A DNA stretch of 64,000 nucleotides from Rotaria sp. Silwood1. Its lineage: Eukaryota; Rotifera; Eurotatoria; Philodinida; Philodinidae. This document shows positions 53,375 through 64,000 of the stretch, piece by piece. The first letter of the stretch is position 1, and the number at the start of each line of letters is the position of its first letter. The notes under the pieces were generated by a model. It saw nothing but the letters and a program-made list of their open reading frames with translations, searched no databases and was not told the origin of the DNA. The position numbers were made by a program, and so were the translations under genes. The stretch is from contig CAJNOP010000061.1 of assembly GCA_905250075.1 (NCBI GenBank), positions 511,831-575,830 on the forward strand. Direction: 5' to 3'.

Positions 53375-56300
53375 TCATTGTGTGTGACAAGTATGAACTT
53401 GAGGTTGATCATCATCGTCCTCGTCATCATCAACATATTGATCATCATCATCGTCATTCTCTTCATTAATTTCACTATAGGTTTTATGTGAACGATGTTT
53501 ATTTGAATGAGATTCTTTGTTATGATCAATCATGGATAATGCTTCATCGAGATTCACTCCCGATGGAATATTAAATGCTGGTTTTGAGGGTAATATGCTT
53601 TCCAACTTCTAAAATACAAACAAAAAAAAAAAGCTTAAATTGAAAAACAGGAAAAGTTAAAAAGACAAGAGGCGAATTCATTCACAAAATGGCTCATCAT
53701 ATTTTTATTTAATGTTTCTGTTTCATACATTGGCGAATAGAACTTGTCGAACTGAGAATTTTTTTATGATGGAGCTTGATCTACAAAATGTAACCATGGA
53801 AAAAATATTATCGTGACCATTTTTGTTTAGAAGACGAAAACAAAATAACATTTTTACTACAAATAGAGTCTCTGTTGGTTGAGTTCTGATAGAATTATAT
53901 TCCAGAGATAGGTCTCTTCGAAAATTTCATTCAAGAATATATTAGTTTATCACTGTAATATATTGCCTATATGGCGATATTAATAAGAGCAAACATAACC
54001 ATTTTTGTTAGCAAAGTTAACTCTTAGAACTAACATCAAAATCTACAAATGAAATTTGACATATCAATGGAGAAACACTTCATTAGAAGGCAGAAACTGT
54101 GATTAAAGTACGAACTATTATTAAAAAATATTAGTATGTTGAGTATTTTGTTGATAAATTTCACTCAAAATAAATAATCCAATATCAGAATCTTATTCAG
54201 CACAAAATATTGAACCGATATATAAAGCTATCAAAAACCATATGATAATCTTTTTTTTTCATTGAAAAATCTAGCTCAGGTACCCTTAAAGCATGTTTCA
54301 AATAATGAATGCATCGGAAACGTCATTTTTACTATAAGAAACAAGCTTTCAAACTTTGTTATTCTATTAAAAGACTTGAAGAAATATGCTTATATAATTG
54401 AAACATCATTTTGAATCCATTAGTTTTGTACAACATTTCCGAGAGGTACCCAGGCAAAGTTTTTTGATAGAAAGAAAAAAGTTATCGTACGATTTTTGAA
54501 AGCTCTATGCATCGACTGAACATGATTCTGATAGTTTATTATTTGTTTTGAGTAGAATTTTGACAACAAAACACTTGGCATATTCCTATTTTCTAATAAA
54601 AATCTGTGATTTAATGGCAGTCTGTACCTCTAACTGAATTCTGTCCTCATTCATATGTCAAAGTTCATTTGTAGGTTTTGATATTACTGCAAAAGCTAAC
54701 TCTGCTAACAAAAATGATTATGTTTGCTCTTATTAATGTCAAGATATCGGCAGTATATTACAGTGATAAACTAATGTATTCTTGTATGAGGTTTTCGAAT
54801 AGATCTATCTATCTTTGGAACATAATTCTATCAGAACGCAACCGACAGAGATTATATCTATAGTGAGGATGGAGTTAATAGTGACGTTTAGATTGCCACA
54901 TAGAAAATGTTATTTTGTTTTTGTCTCCTGAATAAACATTATCATAATAATATTTTTCCACTGTCGTATTTTATAGATCAAGTTCCATCATAAAAAATTC
55001 TTAGCTCGACAGGTTATTTTGTGAACAAATACGCGCTTGTCCTTAATAGTGTTTTGAATACTTGAATAATATTTGGATGATGAAAGAAATTGATTGGTGG
55101 AAATTCCACATCAAATTGAATAATTAAATCACCTGTATGATGAGTTTCCATACTTGTCATGCCTTGATTTGGTATTTTTTTCATTGAATCTATTTAAAAA
55201 TATAAAATCGTTTTTTTTTTTTCATCTCTTCTAATTTAAAATATTGAGAAAAAGAAAACAAACTAGGCTCAATTGGATGATCTGGTGGATGTTGTATAAG
55301 TACATGTCGTCCATCAAGATGTTGAATTGTTCGTTTAAAACCCGTTAATGATTCATTTAAATTTATTTTCATTTTAATTAAAAGATCATGTTCATTAATA
55401 CGTTCAAATATTGGATGTTTTTCTTGTTCAATTAAAATATAAATATCACCAGCTTCAATACCAGACTAAAATCAATATATTTATAAAACAATACAAAATC
55501 ATCAATTAAATTCTTACTAATTGATCATTTTCTCCACGAAATTTAATTTTTTTTCCATTTGAATAACCTGGTAAAATAACAACATCAAGACTTTTTTTTT
55601 CTTCTACTATTTGATTTCCATGACATAGATGACATTTATCTTTATGTGCAATTACTTCGCCTATTAAATGAAAAAAATAATCATATTGTAAATTTCAGAT
55701 TTTTCTTTTTGCTTTTAATAATTTTACCTTCACCATCACATTCACGACATTGAACTGGTTGTTGAAATGTTATCGGTCCCATACGAGATAGGCCCATACG
55801 AACACCTAATTAAACGAAACATTTTCAATTATACAATGAATAAAATTATATATTAATTTACCTTGACCATGACAAGCACGACAATGTATTCGTTTTTTAC
55901 CTTCTTTACAACCGGACCTAAATATAAAATGAACGATTTAATATAAACTAAAAATTTTTCTCTAATACCCGTTACATTGTTGGCATACTATTTTACGTGT
56001 AAAAGTTACAGATTTTGTTTCACCATTATATAAAGTTTCTAAACTAACTCTAACGTAAAAAAAAAACAATAGAGATAAATTTATTCTTTTTGAATTAAAA
56101 ATAATAATAAATTATTTTTTTTACATACTTTAATGGAATAATTCTTGATTCACCTTTTGGTTGGCCATGATGATGATGATGTCGATTTGAACCACCCATA
56201 ATCAAATCAAATAAACTAGTTGCACCTATTCAATAAAATTAATATCAAATGATGAATATAGAAATAAAAATAAGAGATCATTACTATGTGCGCCCATTCC

Positions 56301-56656
56301 TTCTTTAAGACCTTCAAGTCCATATTGATCATAAATTTGTTTTTTATGTTCATCTTTTAAAACATCATATGCAGCAGAAATTTCTTTAAATTTTTCTGGT
56401 GGTGCATCAGGATTTCGATCTAAAATTTATTTTAAAATGAATTTATTTTTAAAATATATTAGAAAAATCTACCTGGATGATATTTCATAGCTGCAACTTT
56501 ATAAGCCTACAATTAAATTCATAAACATATAATAATAGAAAATAAAAAACAAAAACAATAATTTACTTTTGCTATTTGAGCATTTGTTGCATCAGGTGAA
56601 ACTTCAAGTAAATCATACAATTTAGTATCACGTTTTCGCGATTTAGGAACGGGCAT
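53375..56656 (-). CDS. type I Hsp40, DNAJA subfamily (copy 2)
   Basis: Eleven exons: 56567-56656, 56473-56506, 56285-56419, 56129-56225, 55969-56049, 55862-55917, 55728-55805, 55518-55660, 55264-55465, 55062-55189, 53375-53608; all in phase; 425 aa. J domain with YHPDRNPD (HPD split by an intron), a His-run (RHHHHHG) in the GF region, zinc region [32 protein letters not shown] (last motif degenerate, GNQ for GxG), two substrate domains, and a long Asp/Glu tail ending in CHTQ. The last exon is 1.45 kb away from exon 10, but the junction [15 protein letters not shown] aligns exactly with DPHVLK/KLESILPK in copy 1, which proves the link. Several intron sites are shared with copy 1. It is a diverged tandem duplicate with probably distinct clients. 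Confidence 0.92.
53664..55041. repeat. large palindrome filling the last intron of DNAJA copy 2
   Basis: A fold-back of about 1.38 kb nearly coextensive with the intron 53609-55061. The left arm (53664 to about 54340) matches the reverse complement of the right arm (about 54389 to 55041). The best block is 22 bp identical, 53941-53962 against 54754-54775; the ends read GACAAG and CTTGTC. Copy 1 has an intron at the same codon boundary that is only 74 bp (50047-50120). Confidence 0.88.
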
Positions 56657-57989
56657 TGTTTATTTGAATGATTAATAATAAATCTTGAAAAAATATTTAA
56701 AAACAAAATACTTTGAGAACAAAATGTGTATGACATAAGTCATTTGAGGACAATAATCAAACAGAAAAAGTAAAATAGAGAACGAATGAAGGTGAAAATT
56801 TTAGTTTGCATAAACGAAAAGAAAAAGCCAAAAATAAATCATCTGTTTTCATGGTAAAATATGGAATTTTATTTATTTGACTTTAAATCGTTGAAATTGA
56901 ATTCAACAATAAAAAAAAAGTATTTTTATTAATTGATTTCTAAAGATTTTTATATCATATACTAAATGACATAACAGAGAGGATCAAAAGAAAGATAAAT
57001 GGTGACAGAAACAATTCATACATTACAAGGATTTTGACAACAATCAGATACATGTATATATATCTTGCTATTTAATAGATACAAAGAATGTGAATCGGGT
57101 GTAACCATTATCATAAGGAGAAATATCTCCTTATTTGGAAAAAATTTGTCCAATGGATATGGATTAGATGATAGAGTTATATATTTATTATTCGAAGAAT
57201 TGCAATCTGTTTGCTCTGATTTATGATACTTATGTAGAACTATTTTAATTTTCTGTAACTTAAAATGTTTTTGCAGCAAGTTTTCCGTGTCAGAATTTGA
57301 TGAAAGAATCTGTTTTTCATCTGTTAGCATGTCTCTCTTTTTTTTTAAAAATATTTTCTTTATATGAATCTTATATGAATTGTCATTAACTTGGCAACAA
57401 GAAAACTTTGTGATGCGAAATTAGTCGTTATGTCGCTATCATATTTCAGATTCATTTTCATATGAATGAGTAAATATTCATTGTGATTCATTGATTTATT
57501 GGATGCATTTATACATTTTTTACTTTAAGCAGACTACTACAGGAAAGAAAAGAAGTATTATTTGTTGAAAAAAAGACCAATAATTTTTATTGAAACTAAA
57601 GAACAAAGATAAAAAAAATTGTAAATATTTGACAGCTACAGATGAACGTAGGCTTTTCATAGCATCTCTGTCTTGCTATATATGGCTACATTCATCCGCA
57701 TGCAACACGAATAGTTTATATTGAGATGTATTCTTTGAGTAATTCTCTATGTAACAATCTCAATATGTGGTTCAATGATATAAAGTATGGCAGGAGATAT
57801 GAATCGACATCGAATGTATTTAGCAGGACAGCATCTGCTTTTTGTAGAAACATACGAAAAAGAAATTGTAATAAAAATGTATTAAATCAATAGGTATATT
57901 TACTAATATATTTCATTTTCAGGAAAGAGAAGTTTTTTATATAAGATGGCTTCAAACTAAAGGAATATCTTAAGAAGAATAAAACAAAT
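56657..57989. other. 5' flank of DNAJA copy 2 and intergenic DNA
   Basis: AT-rich; the reverse frame 57016-57330 has no splice context or domain. The first few hundred bases must hold the promoter of DNAJA copy 2. Confidence 0.55.
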
Positions 57990-59215
57990 TTTATTTGATT
58001 CTAATGGAAATAACTAAAATTGTTTAATCTTTATTATATCAATCATCTTATTGCAAACAGTTGTTACCTGAACCTCTTTCTTTTATAATCGAATATAATA
58101 CTTCTATAGTAAAAGATTCTTCCTTAATGAGTTAACTGAATACTAAAGTGTAACTTTAATCAAAATATCTAATTGTCAAGATGCTGTGTTGGTTTGTAGA
58201 ATTCTTATTTGGAAACCACTGAAGACTAAAGCTAAAAATATATTAATTAATAAAGACAAGCTTAATAGAAGATTTCGCTGAAATATTTATCTGCGTTCTT
58301 ATAATATAGTGCTCGAGATTGTCTTTTATGGGAGAAGGGCTATTTTATACGTATAAACCATGGTTTTTTCGTAGTGATTATTAATATTTTTTAGTTTATT
58401 CATGTTAAAAAGAAAGAAATACTGATATTGTATTGACTTTGATGAAACTAATCATGACATGAATCATTTTCTTCATCAAGGATAGCACTGTTTTGTTTAC
58501 GTTTTATTTTTCTTAGACAAAGCACGAATAGAAATGTATGGTTAATTTCATTACAACTTATGAGAATGCGCAGGTGTGTAAATGTGATCATTAGCATCTT
58601 TTTTGCAACTCGACACCCTACACCTCATTTTAGTGTAGAACAGTATTTCGACATGCAATGCAAGAAAAGTGAATAAAAACAAATATGCCATAAGTAGTAA
58701 TGAAGTTGTTGATATATTTGCTATTGTTTCTTCGTTTCAGAAAAATAAAACGTAAACAAAACAGTGCTATCCTTTGTGAAGCAAAAGGATTCATCTCATG
58801 ATCAGTTTTCTCAAAGTCAATACAATATCAGTATTTCTTTCTTTTTAACATGAATAAACTAAAAAATAAATAATAACTACCAAAAGAAAAACATGACATT
58901 TATAAGTATATAATAGCCTTCCTTCTTTAAAAGACAACCTCTAACACTTTATTATACTAAAGCAGAAAAATATTTCAGCGAAATCTTTTATTAAGTTTCT
59001 CTTTATTAACTAATATAATTTCAGCTTTAGTCTTGATTAGTTTTCAAATGAGCATTCTACAAAACAGTACAGCATCTTCTCAATTAGAAATTTTGGTTAA
59101 AGTTACACTTTAGTATTCAGTTAACCAATTAAGGAAGAGTCTTTTATTATAGAGAAGTATTCGATTATAAGAGAAAGGGGTTTAAACAATTTTAGTCATT
59201 TCTAATAGATTTTCA
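57990..59215. repeat. intergenic palindrome, best preserved of the set
   Basis: Fold-back of about 1.23 kb with centre near 58620. Exact blocks: 33 bp at 58481-58513 against 58739-58771, and 28 bp at 58131-58158 against 59097-59124. Similarity runs along the arms almost from end to centre, with one extra segment of about 45 bp in the left arm (about 58027-58072). It has no open frame of note. Confidence 0.92.
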
Positions 59216-61228
59216 AAATGTCGATCTCGTTTTGGTGTAAATTCTGAAAAATATGAACCGAATCAAATCTATCTCTGACTAGTGACTATGTGCACGTTGT
59301 ATTATAGATGCGAGTAATGATAATTACATCAATACACAAGATACATTTTTCTAGAATGTATGATTTTTTTCATAAGAATCTTAATTTTTTGGAAAAAAGA
59401 TATTAACCCAATTCCTACAGGACAGAAGCATGAAACATGATGTTGCTATTGTTGCTATTGTTGCTAATGACAAGGAACACGCCGTCTGGGGCGAAAATTT
59501 CCCCTCCTCCATTGAAAGCATCTAAGTTTACTTTAAATCGATTTTATTCTATATTGGTTTTCTTCATGATTTATCTGCATTTTGAATAATTACTTACTTA
59601 AATTCATGTTAATAATCAGATTTTCGAGTAATAGCAAAAAGAAAGTGAAATGTTCAAAATCTAACAGCAAAATTCAAAAATGAAATAAACAATAAAACCT
59701 CTTGGAATTTCTGTTTTAATTTTCATTCAATATTCATTAACTTTTGTGTATCCTAAAGATATTCAGATAGGTAGGTCTAAAAAGCAAAAGCATTTTAGAT
59801 TTGACCTAAGTCATTTCCAGATGTCTGATAATAGTTCAAGAGTGCATATTTAAATAATTTGTCGTTTGCTAATTTATTCAGGGAGATATTTTGAACCAGA
59901 CACATATGTCCGTATTTTGATATTATCTAATTATTTTAAATATCTAAGTATTATCTAAGTACTGACATTATCTGATCGACGGCATCGTGATTGTCTTTCC
60001 AAATGTGATGGCAATCTATGACCAAAGTTTGAAAAACTTTTCATGAAATTTCGATATTGTAATCATGTGATCAGCTGGTTTCATCCCTCATCTCGAGAAC
60101 AGTATGAAGAAACTGTCTCACAAGAATGATAAGAATTCAAGAAATCTTGCCAGTCTAATTGTACAACAACAACACGTACGTTTCAAGTATTATGGAAGGT
60201 GTAAGCCACTTGCTTTTACAGCTTCTGGTTGTGAGCTGTGCCAAATTTTTCTGTAATAAATTGATCTCACTAGAAAAAAGATATGAACAAGTGCATTATT
60301 TGATTCGTTATAGATTTCATTTGATGAATTGTCTTCATCACCCAGTTGATCGAATCAAATAAATAATGCTGAGGGTGCATTGACTTCAGACCTAAACGTA
60401 GCAGCTAAAAAAGCGTTTCGCCACCGCCCGACTATAGATTTAATTAAGTGTGAGTAAATTATGAATTTTCTTGCAGGTCTTTTTAGTAGTGCTTGATAAA
60501 GTATGACCACATCATGAATAGTTGAACAAATATCTTGTGCTACATCAACAAAATCAAGTGGATGAATAGACAAATTTAATGAACACATACTACCTATCTC
60601 GAATTAAATTTAAATTGTACATTATGTCAGTCACTTTCAAAAACAAGATCAGTGTTCAGTGCTAATTACAGAGATAAAAATAATAGATTAAACCAAACAT
60701 ACATATATGAATGTATGTGTTCTCGTCTTTACTGATCATGTTAACATTTAAAAAATATCAGCAAAATTGCTGGATGTCGTTGGAGAATTGACATTTCTTC
60801 AGCAAAGACTGCATCGTAAAGAGACAGAAGGACCTGTTAAATCTCACAATGTATCGTACCCGTCTAATTGTCAAAAATCTGGCTTGCTTCTCTGGCAGTT
60901 TGTGTATCTCCGATTCAATCGTCTTCAAGATTTACCCACGTGCATGTTTGCTTGTCTGAGATCACATGTTTGTTGAATAGTTCCACAAAGAACCAATCAA
61001 AAAAATTCTCTTGTGATCATGAAAAAAGCACTCTGTTTAAATTTAAAAACACTTAAATATTATAATGACTTTTTAGTAGTGAAGAAAATAATTTTTATCA
61101 TGACAACATAAAGATAACTTTTATTTAAATAATAATTGATACCATCTCGATGCATTTTTTTTCACATTCATTTAAGACATACTTGAACATATATTTCACG
61201 AAAAAAGGCAAACAACAAAAAAGAAATG
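59216..61228. other. intergenic, no clear gene
   Basis: A 9 bp unit (GTTGCTATT) repeats at 59442-59466. A hairpin of about 16-18 bp stem lies at 60292-60371. The reverse frame at 60355-60588 (77 codons, MCSLNLSIHPLDFVDVAQD...) has gene-like codon use near its start but no partner exons and no known domain. Nothing else is supported. Confidence 0.5.
59442..59466. repeat. (GTTGCTATT)n minisatellite
   Basis: Nearly three direct copies of the nonamer in intergenic DNA. Confidence 0.7.
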
Positions 61229-62004
61229 TTAAGATGATGAAATAGGTACAATGCCTTCTGTTGTTATTCTCGATTCATTTTTATGATGGCTTGGTTGAAT
61301 TGATTTCGGTACACTGCCTATTACAGGAATAACTTGTTCACCACTTGATGCTTCCATTTTCAACTAAATACGAAATAAATAAAAAACAAATTCAATGTAC
61401 ACAAAAAAAAAACAATTGTTTTTATACTTTTAAAGGATCCGTTTCATCATTTGAATCTCCAGTGGCACACCACATATGACAAAAAGTAGGCATTAGAAGT
61501 GATAAAGTAAATAAAATGCCTCCACCTACAACACAACATATGCCAATTAAACGGCAAGTTTCTAAATTAGCATTATAAGCAAGTGCTTGTCGGTCAACAA
61601 TCATAATTTGAGAATTTTGAGATAATGACTCATCAGCATTTATTCTTTTTCGTGGAAGAACAAAACCAATTATAAGTAGAAAGAAACCACATATAACTAA
61701 TGATGTACCAAACCACAGTAATATTTTCCACCAACGACTAGAGAATCTTGGATGACTAGATGGTATTAAATACCTAGATACAATTTAAACTTTAGTTCAG
61801 AAATAATTTATTTTTGAGTTAATAATATTTTCATCAAATTTATCATTGAATATAAAATCTAAACTAGATTAATGAGTTATATGTAAATAAAACTTACTTA
61901 TGTTGATTATCTCCTTGTTGTCCATGGTCACCTTGTCGATCATAAAATTTATCAAGATAAGATCGAATACCAAAATATCGCATACAGTCAGCTCCAACAT
62001 CCAT
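61229..62004 (-). CDS. NRSN1: neurensin-family two-pass membrane protein
   Basis: Three exons: 61898-62004, 61428-61773, 61229-61363; all in phase; 195 aa, the length of human neurensin-1. The N-terminal signature RYFGIRSYLDKFYD matches the family's YGVRSYLHQFYE. TM1 is ILLWFGTSLVICGFFLLIIG preceded by RWWK; then VLPRKR, the conserved VDRQALAYN loop, and TM2 LIGICCVVGGGILFTLSLLM. The C-terminal tail is cytosolic, Ser/Thr-rich and variable, as in the family. Vertebrate neurensins sit in small vesicles of neurites and take part in vesicle transport and neurite growth; the role here is inferred from that. The start is the first Met of the conserved block. The assignment between neurensin-1 and -2 is not meaningful at this distance; the symbol marks the family. 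Confidence 0.87.
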
Positions 62005-64000
62005 ATTTGTTCTATTTTAGTAAAGATGACTAATTTATTAATATACGTAATAATATTTAATTGAGATATTTTAAAGAAATATGTTTGATCTGTTATTCTT
62101 TCACTGATAATGAAAAGTAACTGGAGTTTATTAAAAGTTTCTTTATTATTGCTTCTTGGTTAGTTGTGCTGATTATTATTCATTCTATCACGATATGCTA
62201 CACCCATGGGTCGTGTCTTTCCAGTAGTTCCGTTCGAGTTTTTGAGACAAAGAAAAAAAAAGAGGAAACAATATGTTTTTTTTTCTTACTTCGCAAAAGA
62301 CTCTCGAAAGAAAAAAGAAAAATATCGTCGTTTTTTTTTCTCCACTCTCTTTAGCTCTTCTTCGCCCACATTCTTTATATATCTTTCTGCTATATTAATG
62401 CTTTCGTGTGTGCGCGTTCAACATTTTTCCTTCACTGTCTTTTCTATAGTTCTTGTTTTTTCTCGTTACTTTTTGTGTTGGATGGAATGCAAAAAAAAAA
62501 CGCTAATGCTCCGCCCACATCTATCCACCCACCTATCTGGCATCAATGAAATTTTTGCTTTTCTGACAGTAAGAGGACGCAAAGAAGGAGACATACTTAA
62601 ATCTGCGGTTCATGTCAATTACTTCTAAAAATGAACTGGAATAGAATATATGCGCATATTTTTTGACTTTTTTGCTTTTTTTTTTGCATGTCTTTCGTAA
62701 TTAACTCTAGTTAATTAATTGAAATATAACTTTTGTCACGATTTAGTTTTTGAAAAATAATTGTTTACAATAATTATTGTTCTGTCTAATAGAAAAATTC
62801 ATCGATTAATTAGACCAAAATTAAAATCTAATTGATAATACGTATATTAATAGTGTCATATTGTAATGAACAAAGCATTTTTCATATAATTCTTTTTATA
62901 ATAAGAATTGTCAGTACTATATCAAATTGAAATTTCTCACTGATAATAAATTGTTGATTTTATAGAATGCTTAGTTTTTTGAATTTAGAATATGAACTAT
63001 AAATAGAAAATCTTTTTATTGCAAAGTTCATAAAGACAACACGATCACATAATGCAAAGGCCAACATAAGTACTTTTTTTTAAAAAGTATATACGAATAA
63101 TAATGTATTAATCATTACTAAGAGAATATCTATGTATGATCGTGTTTATTGTTAAATCATTCTGTTATTAAGAGTATCACTTCATCAATTTCCAAAATTA
63201 ATGTGAAAACTAAACGATGAATATAATGTAGCAAATAAAGAAAAATTTAAGCAAAATACTTCAATAGAGATTACAAATTGTATATACTAATTTTTCATTA
63301 TATATAAAATTATCCAAATAATACGTGTTGACATTGTTTTGATGACATTGCAATATATTTTTTCAATCATATTACATTCTATGATTGAAAAAATTCTGAA
63401 GATATGGACGATTATGTTAAAACTATCTTATTACTATTAGCGATACAAGAATATGAAATAGGAGATAAATATAAATCATCTAAAGATGATTGTTATTGAT
63501 TTTTTTTTCAAAGGTAACCTTCAATAAGATAAAATATGTTCTCATCGAATAAAGCAAGTTTTACGACTGAACTTAAAAATATTAACATTATCATTTCATG
63601 TAGACAAGTAAATTTGTCTTAACTAGGTATATGAGTGTAAAGCAAAATTACTAGGCAATTCACATTTTTTATTAATGAGTAAACAATCTTAAAGATTTAT
63701 TTTCACTATCTGTAAAGATTAAGATACGATAGCAAGTCATATTTTATTTATTAACATAAGAAAATATTTACTCTTTTCAGTTATTAAAATTTTGACATGG
63801 AGATATACCAGATCAAATGATATTTTTCATCTGTCCTAGTAAAGGCAAAAACACGAGTCTTTTTGACATTTATTATAAATAGGCTGGATGGGAAAAAAGC
63901 AACTAACTGTTCGATATAAAAATGTAATCAATGAAACGGGAATTATAGTGGAAGTAAAGAACGACTATGACGTCAAGAATAAATGTGATAAAATAAATGC
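62005..64000. other. 5' flank of neurensin and intergenic DNA, no gene seen
   Basis: At 62200-62640 there are purine- and pyrimidine-rich tracts that produce long but low-complexity open frames; these look like promoter or UTR sequence, not protein. The rest is very AT-rich. A short hairpin, TTTTTTCAATCAT pairing with ATGATTGAAAAAA, lies at about 63359-63393. Confidence 0.6.
63359..63393. repeat. short perfect hairpin
   Basis: A stem of about 13 bp with a loop of about 9 bases in AT-rich intergenic DNA. Confidence 0.6.

Noticed and set aside
60355-60588. 77-codon minus-strand open frame with gene-like codons
   Set aside because: No recognisable domain, no splice partners and no clear promoter; kept only as a note in the intergenic entry.
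62206-62628. 140-codon plus-strand open frame upstream of neurensin
   Set aside because: Built from purine-rich (Lys/Arg) and pyrimidine-rich (Phe/Ser) tracts; no domain, and a second overlapping frame is equally open. It looks like promoter or UTR sequence.

Overview
The window looks like nuclear DNA of a bdelloid rotifer. It is very AT-rich, and most introns are 50-90 bp with GT...AG ends. The clearest lineage marker is the gene at 2164-6517, where an N-terminal region of a type I know from bdelloid multigene families is fused to an arginine ADP-ribosyltransferase domain and kinesin-light-chain-type TPRs. The species cannot be fixed from the sequence alone. Gene models were built by hand; every junction was checked for GT/AG ends and reading phase.

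Layout, left to right. At the left edge (1-168, minus) is a possible exon of an unrecognised gene. Next come the ART-TPR gene (2164-6517, minus), a region with decayed coding-like fragments (about 8180-9240), a DPH4/DNAJC24-type J protein for diphthamide synthesis (9323-9706, minus), and an ERK1/2 MAP kinase (9851-14253, minus). The kinase shares a 754 bp divergent promoter region with a COP1-type RING/WD40 ubiquitin ligase (15008-22241, plus). Then follow a disordered protein with a C-terminal SH3 domain (25109-27718, minus), a LigB/DODA-type extradiol dioxygenase (29772-30662, minus), a rhodopsin-like GPCR (34409-36414, plus), a SNAP-25-like SNARE (36547-37273, plus), and two secreted proteins (38745-40096 and 40496-40975, plus).

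The right part is mostly on the minus strand. It has an FKBP15 homologue with 23 exons (41971-49477), two tandem type I Hsp40 (DNAJA) genes (49846-53230 and 53375-56656), and a neurensin homologue (61229-62004). I see no protein gene in 62005-64000 or in most of 56657-61228.

The most unusual structural signal is a set of long imperfect palindromes (fold-back inverted repeats). Six lie inside the long introns of six different genes: ART-TPR, ERK, COP1, FKBP15 and both DNAJA genes. A seventh, the best preserved, is intergenic at about 57990-59215. In the second DNAJA gene a palindrome of about 1.4 kb fills nearly all of an intron whose counterpart in the neighbouring paralogue is only 74 bp. 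Transcribed palindromes of this size would fold into long hairpin RNA; whether they are fold-back transposons, hairpin-RNA loci or both cannot be settled here.

The genes do not form one pathway. They are a normal metazoan mix of signalling (ERK, GPCR, COP1), membrane traffic (SNARE, FKBP15, neurensin), protein folding (two DNAJA) and translation-factor modification (DPH4). Two genes are unusual for an animal: ART-TPR and the dioxygenase.
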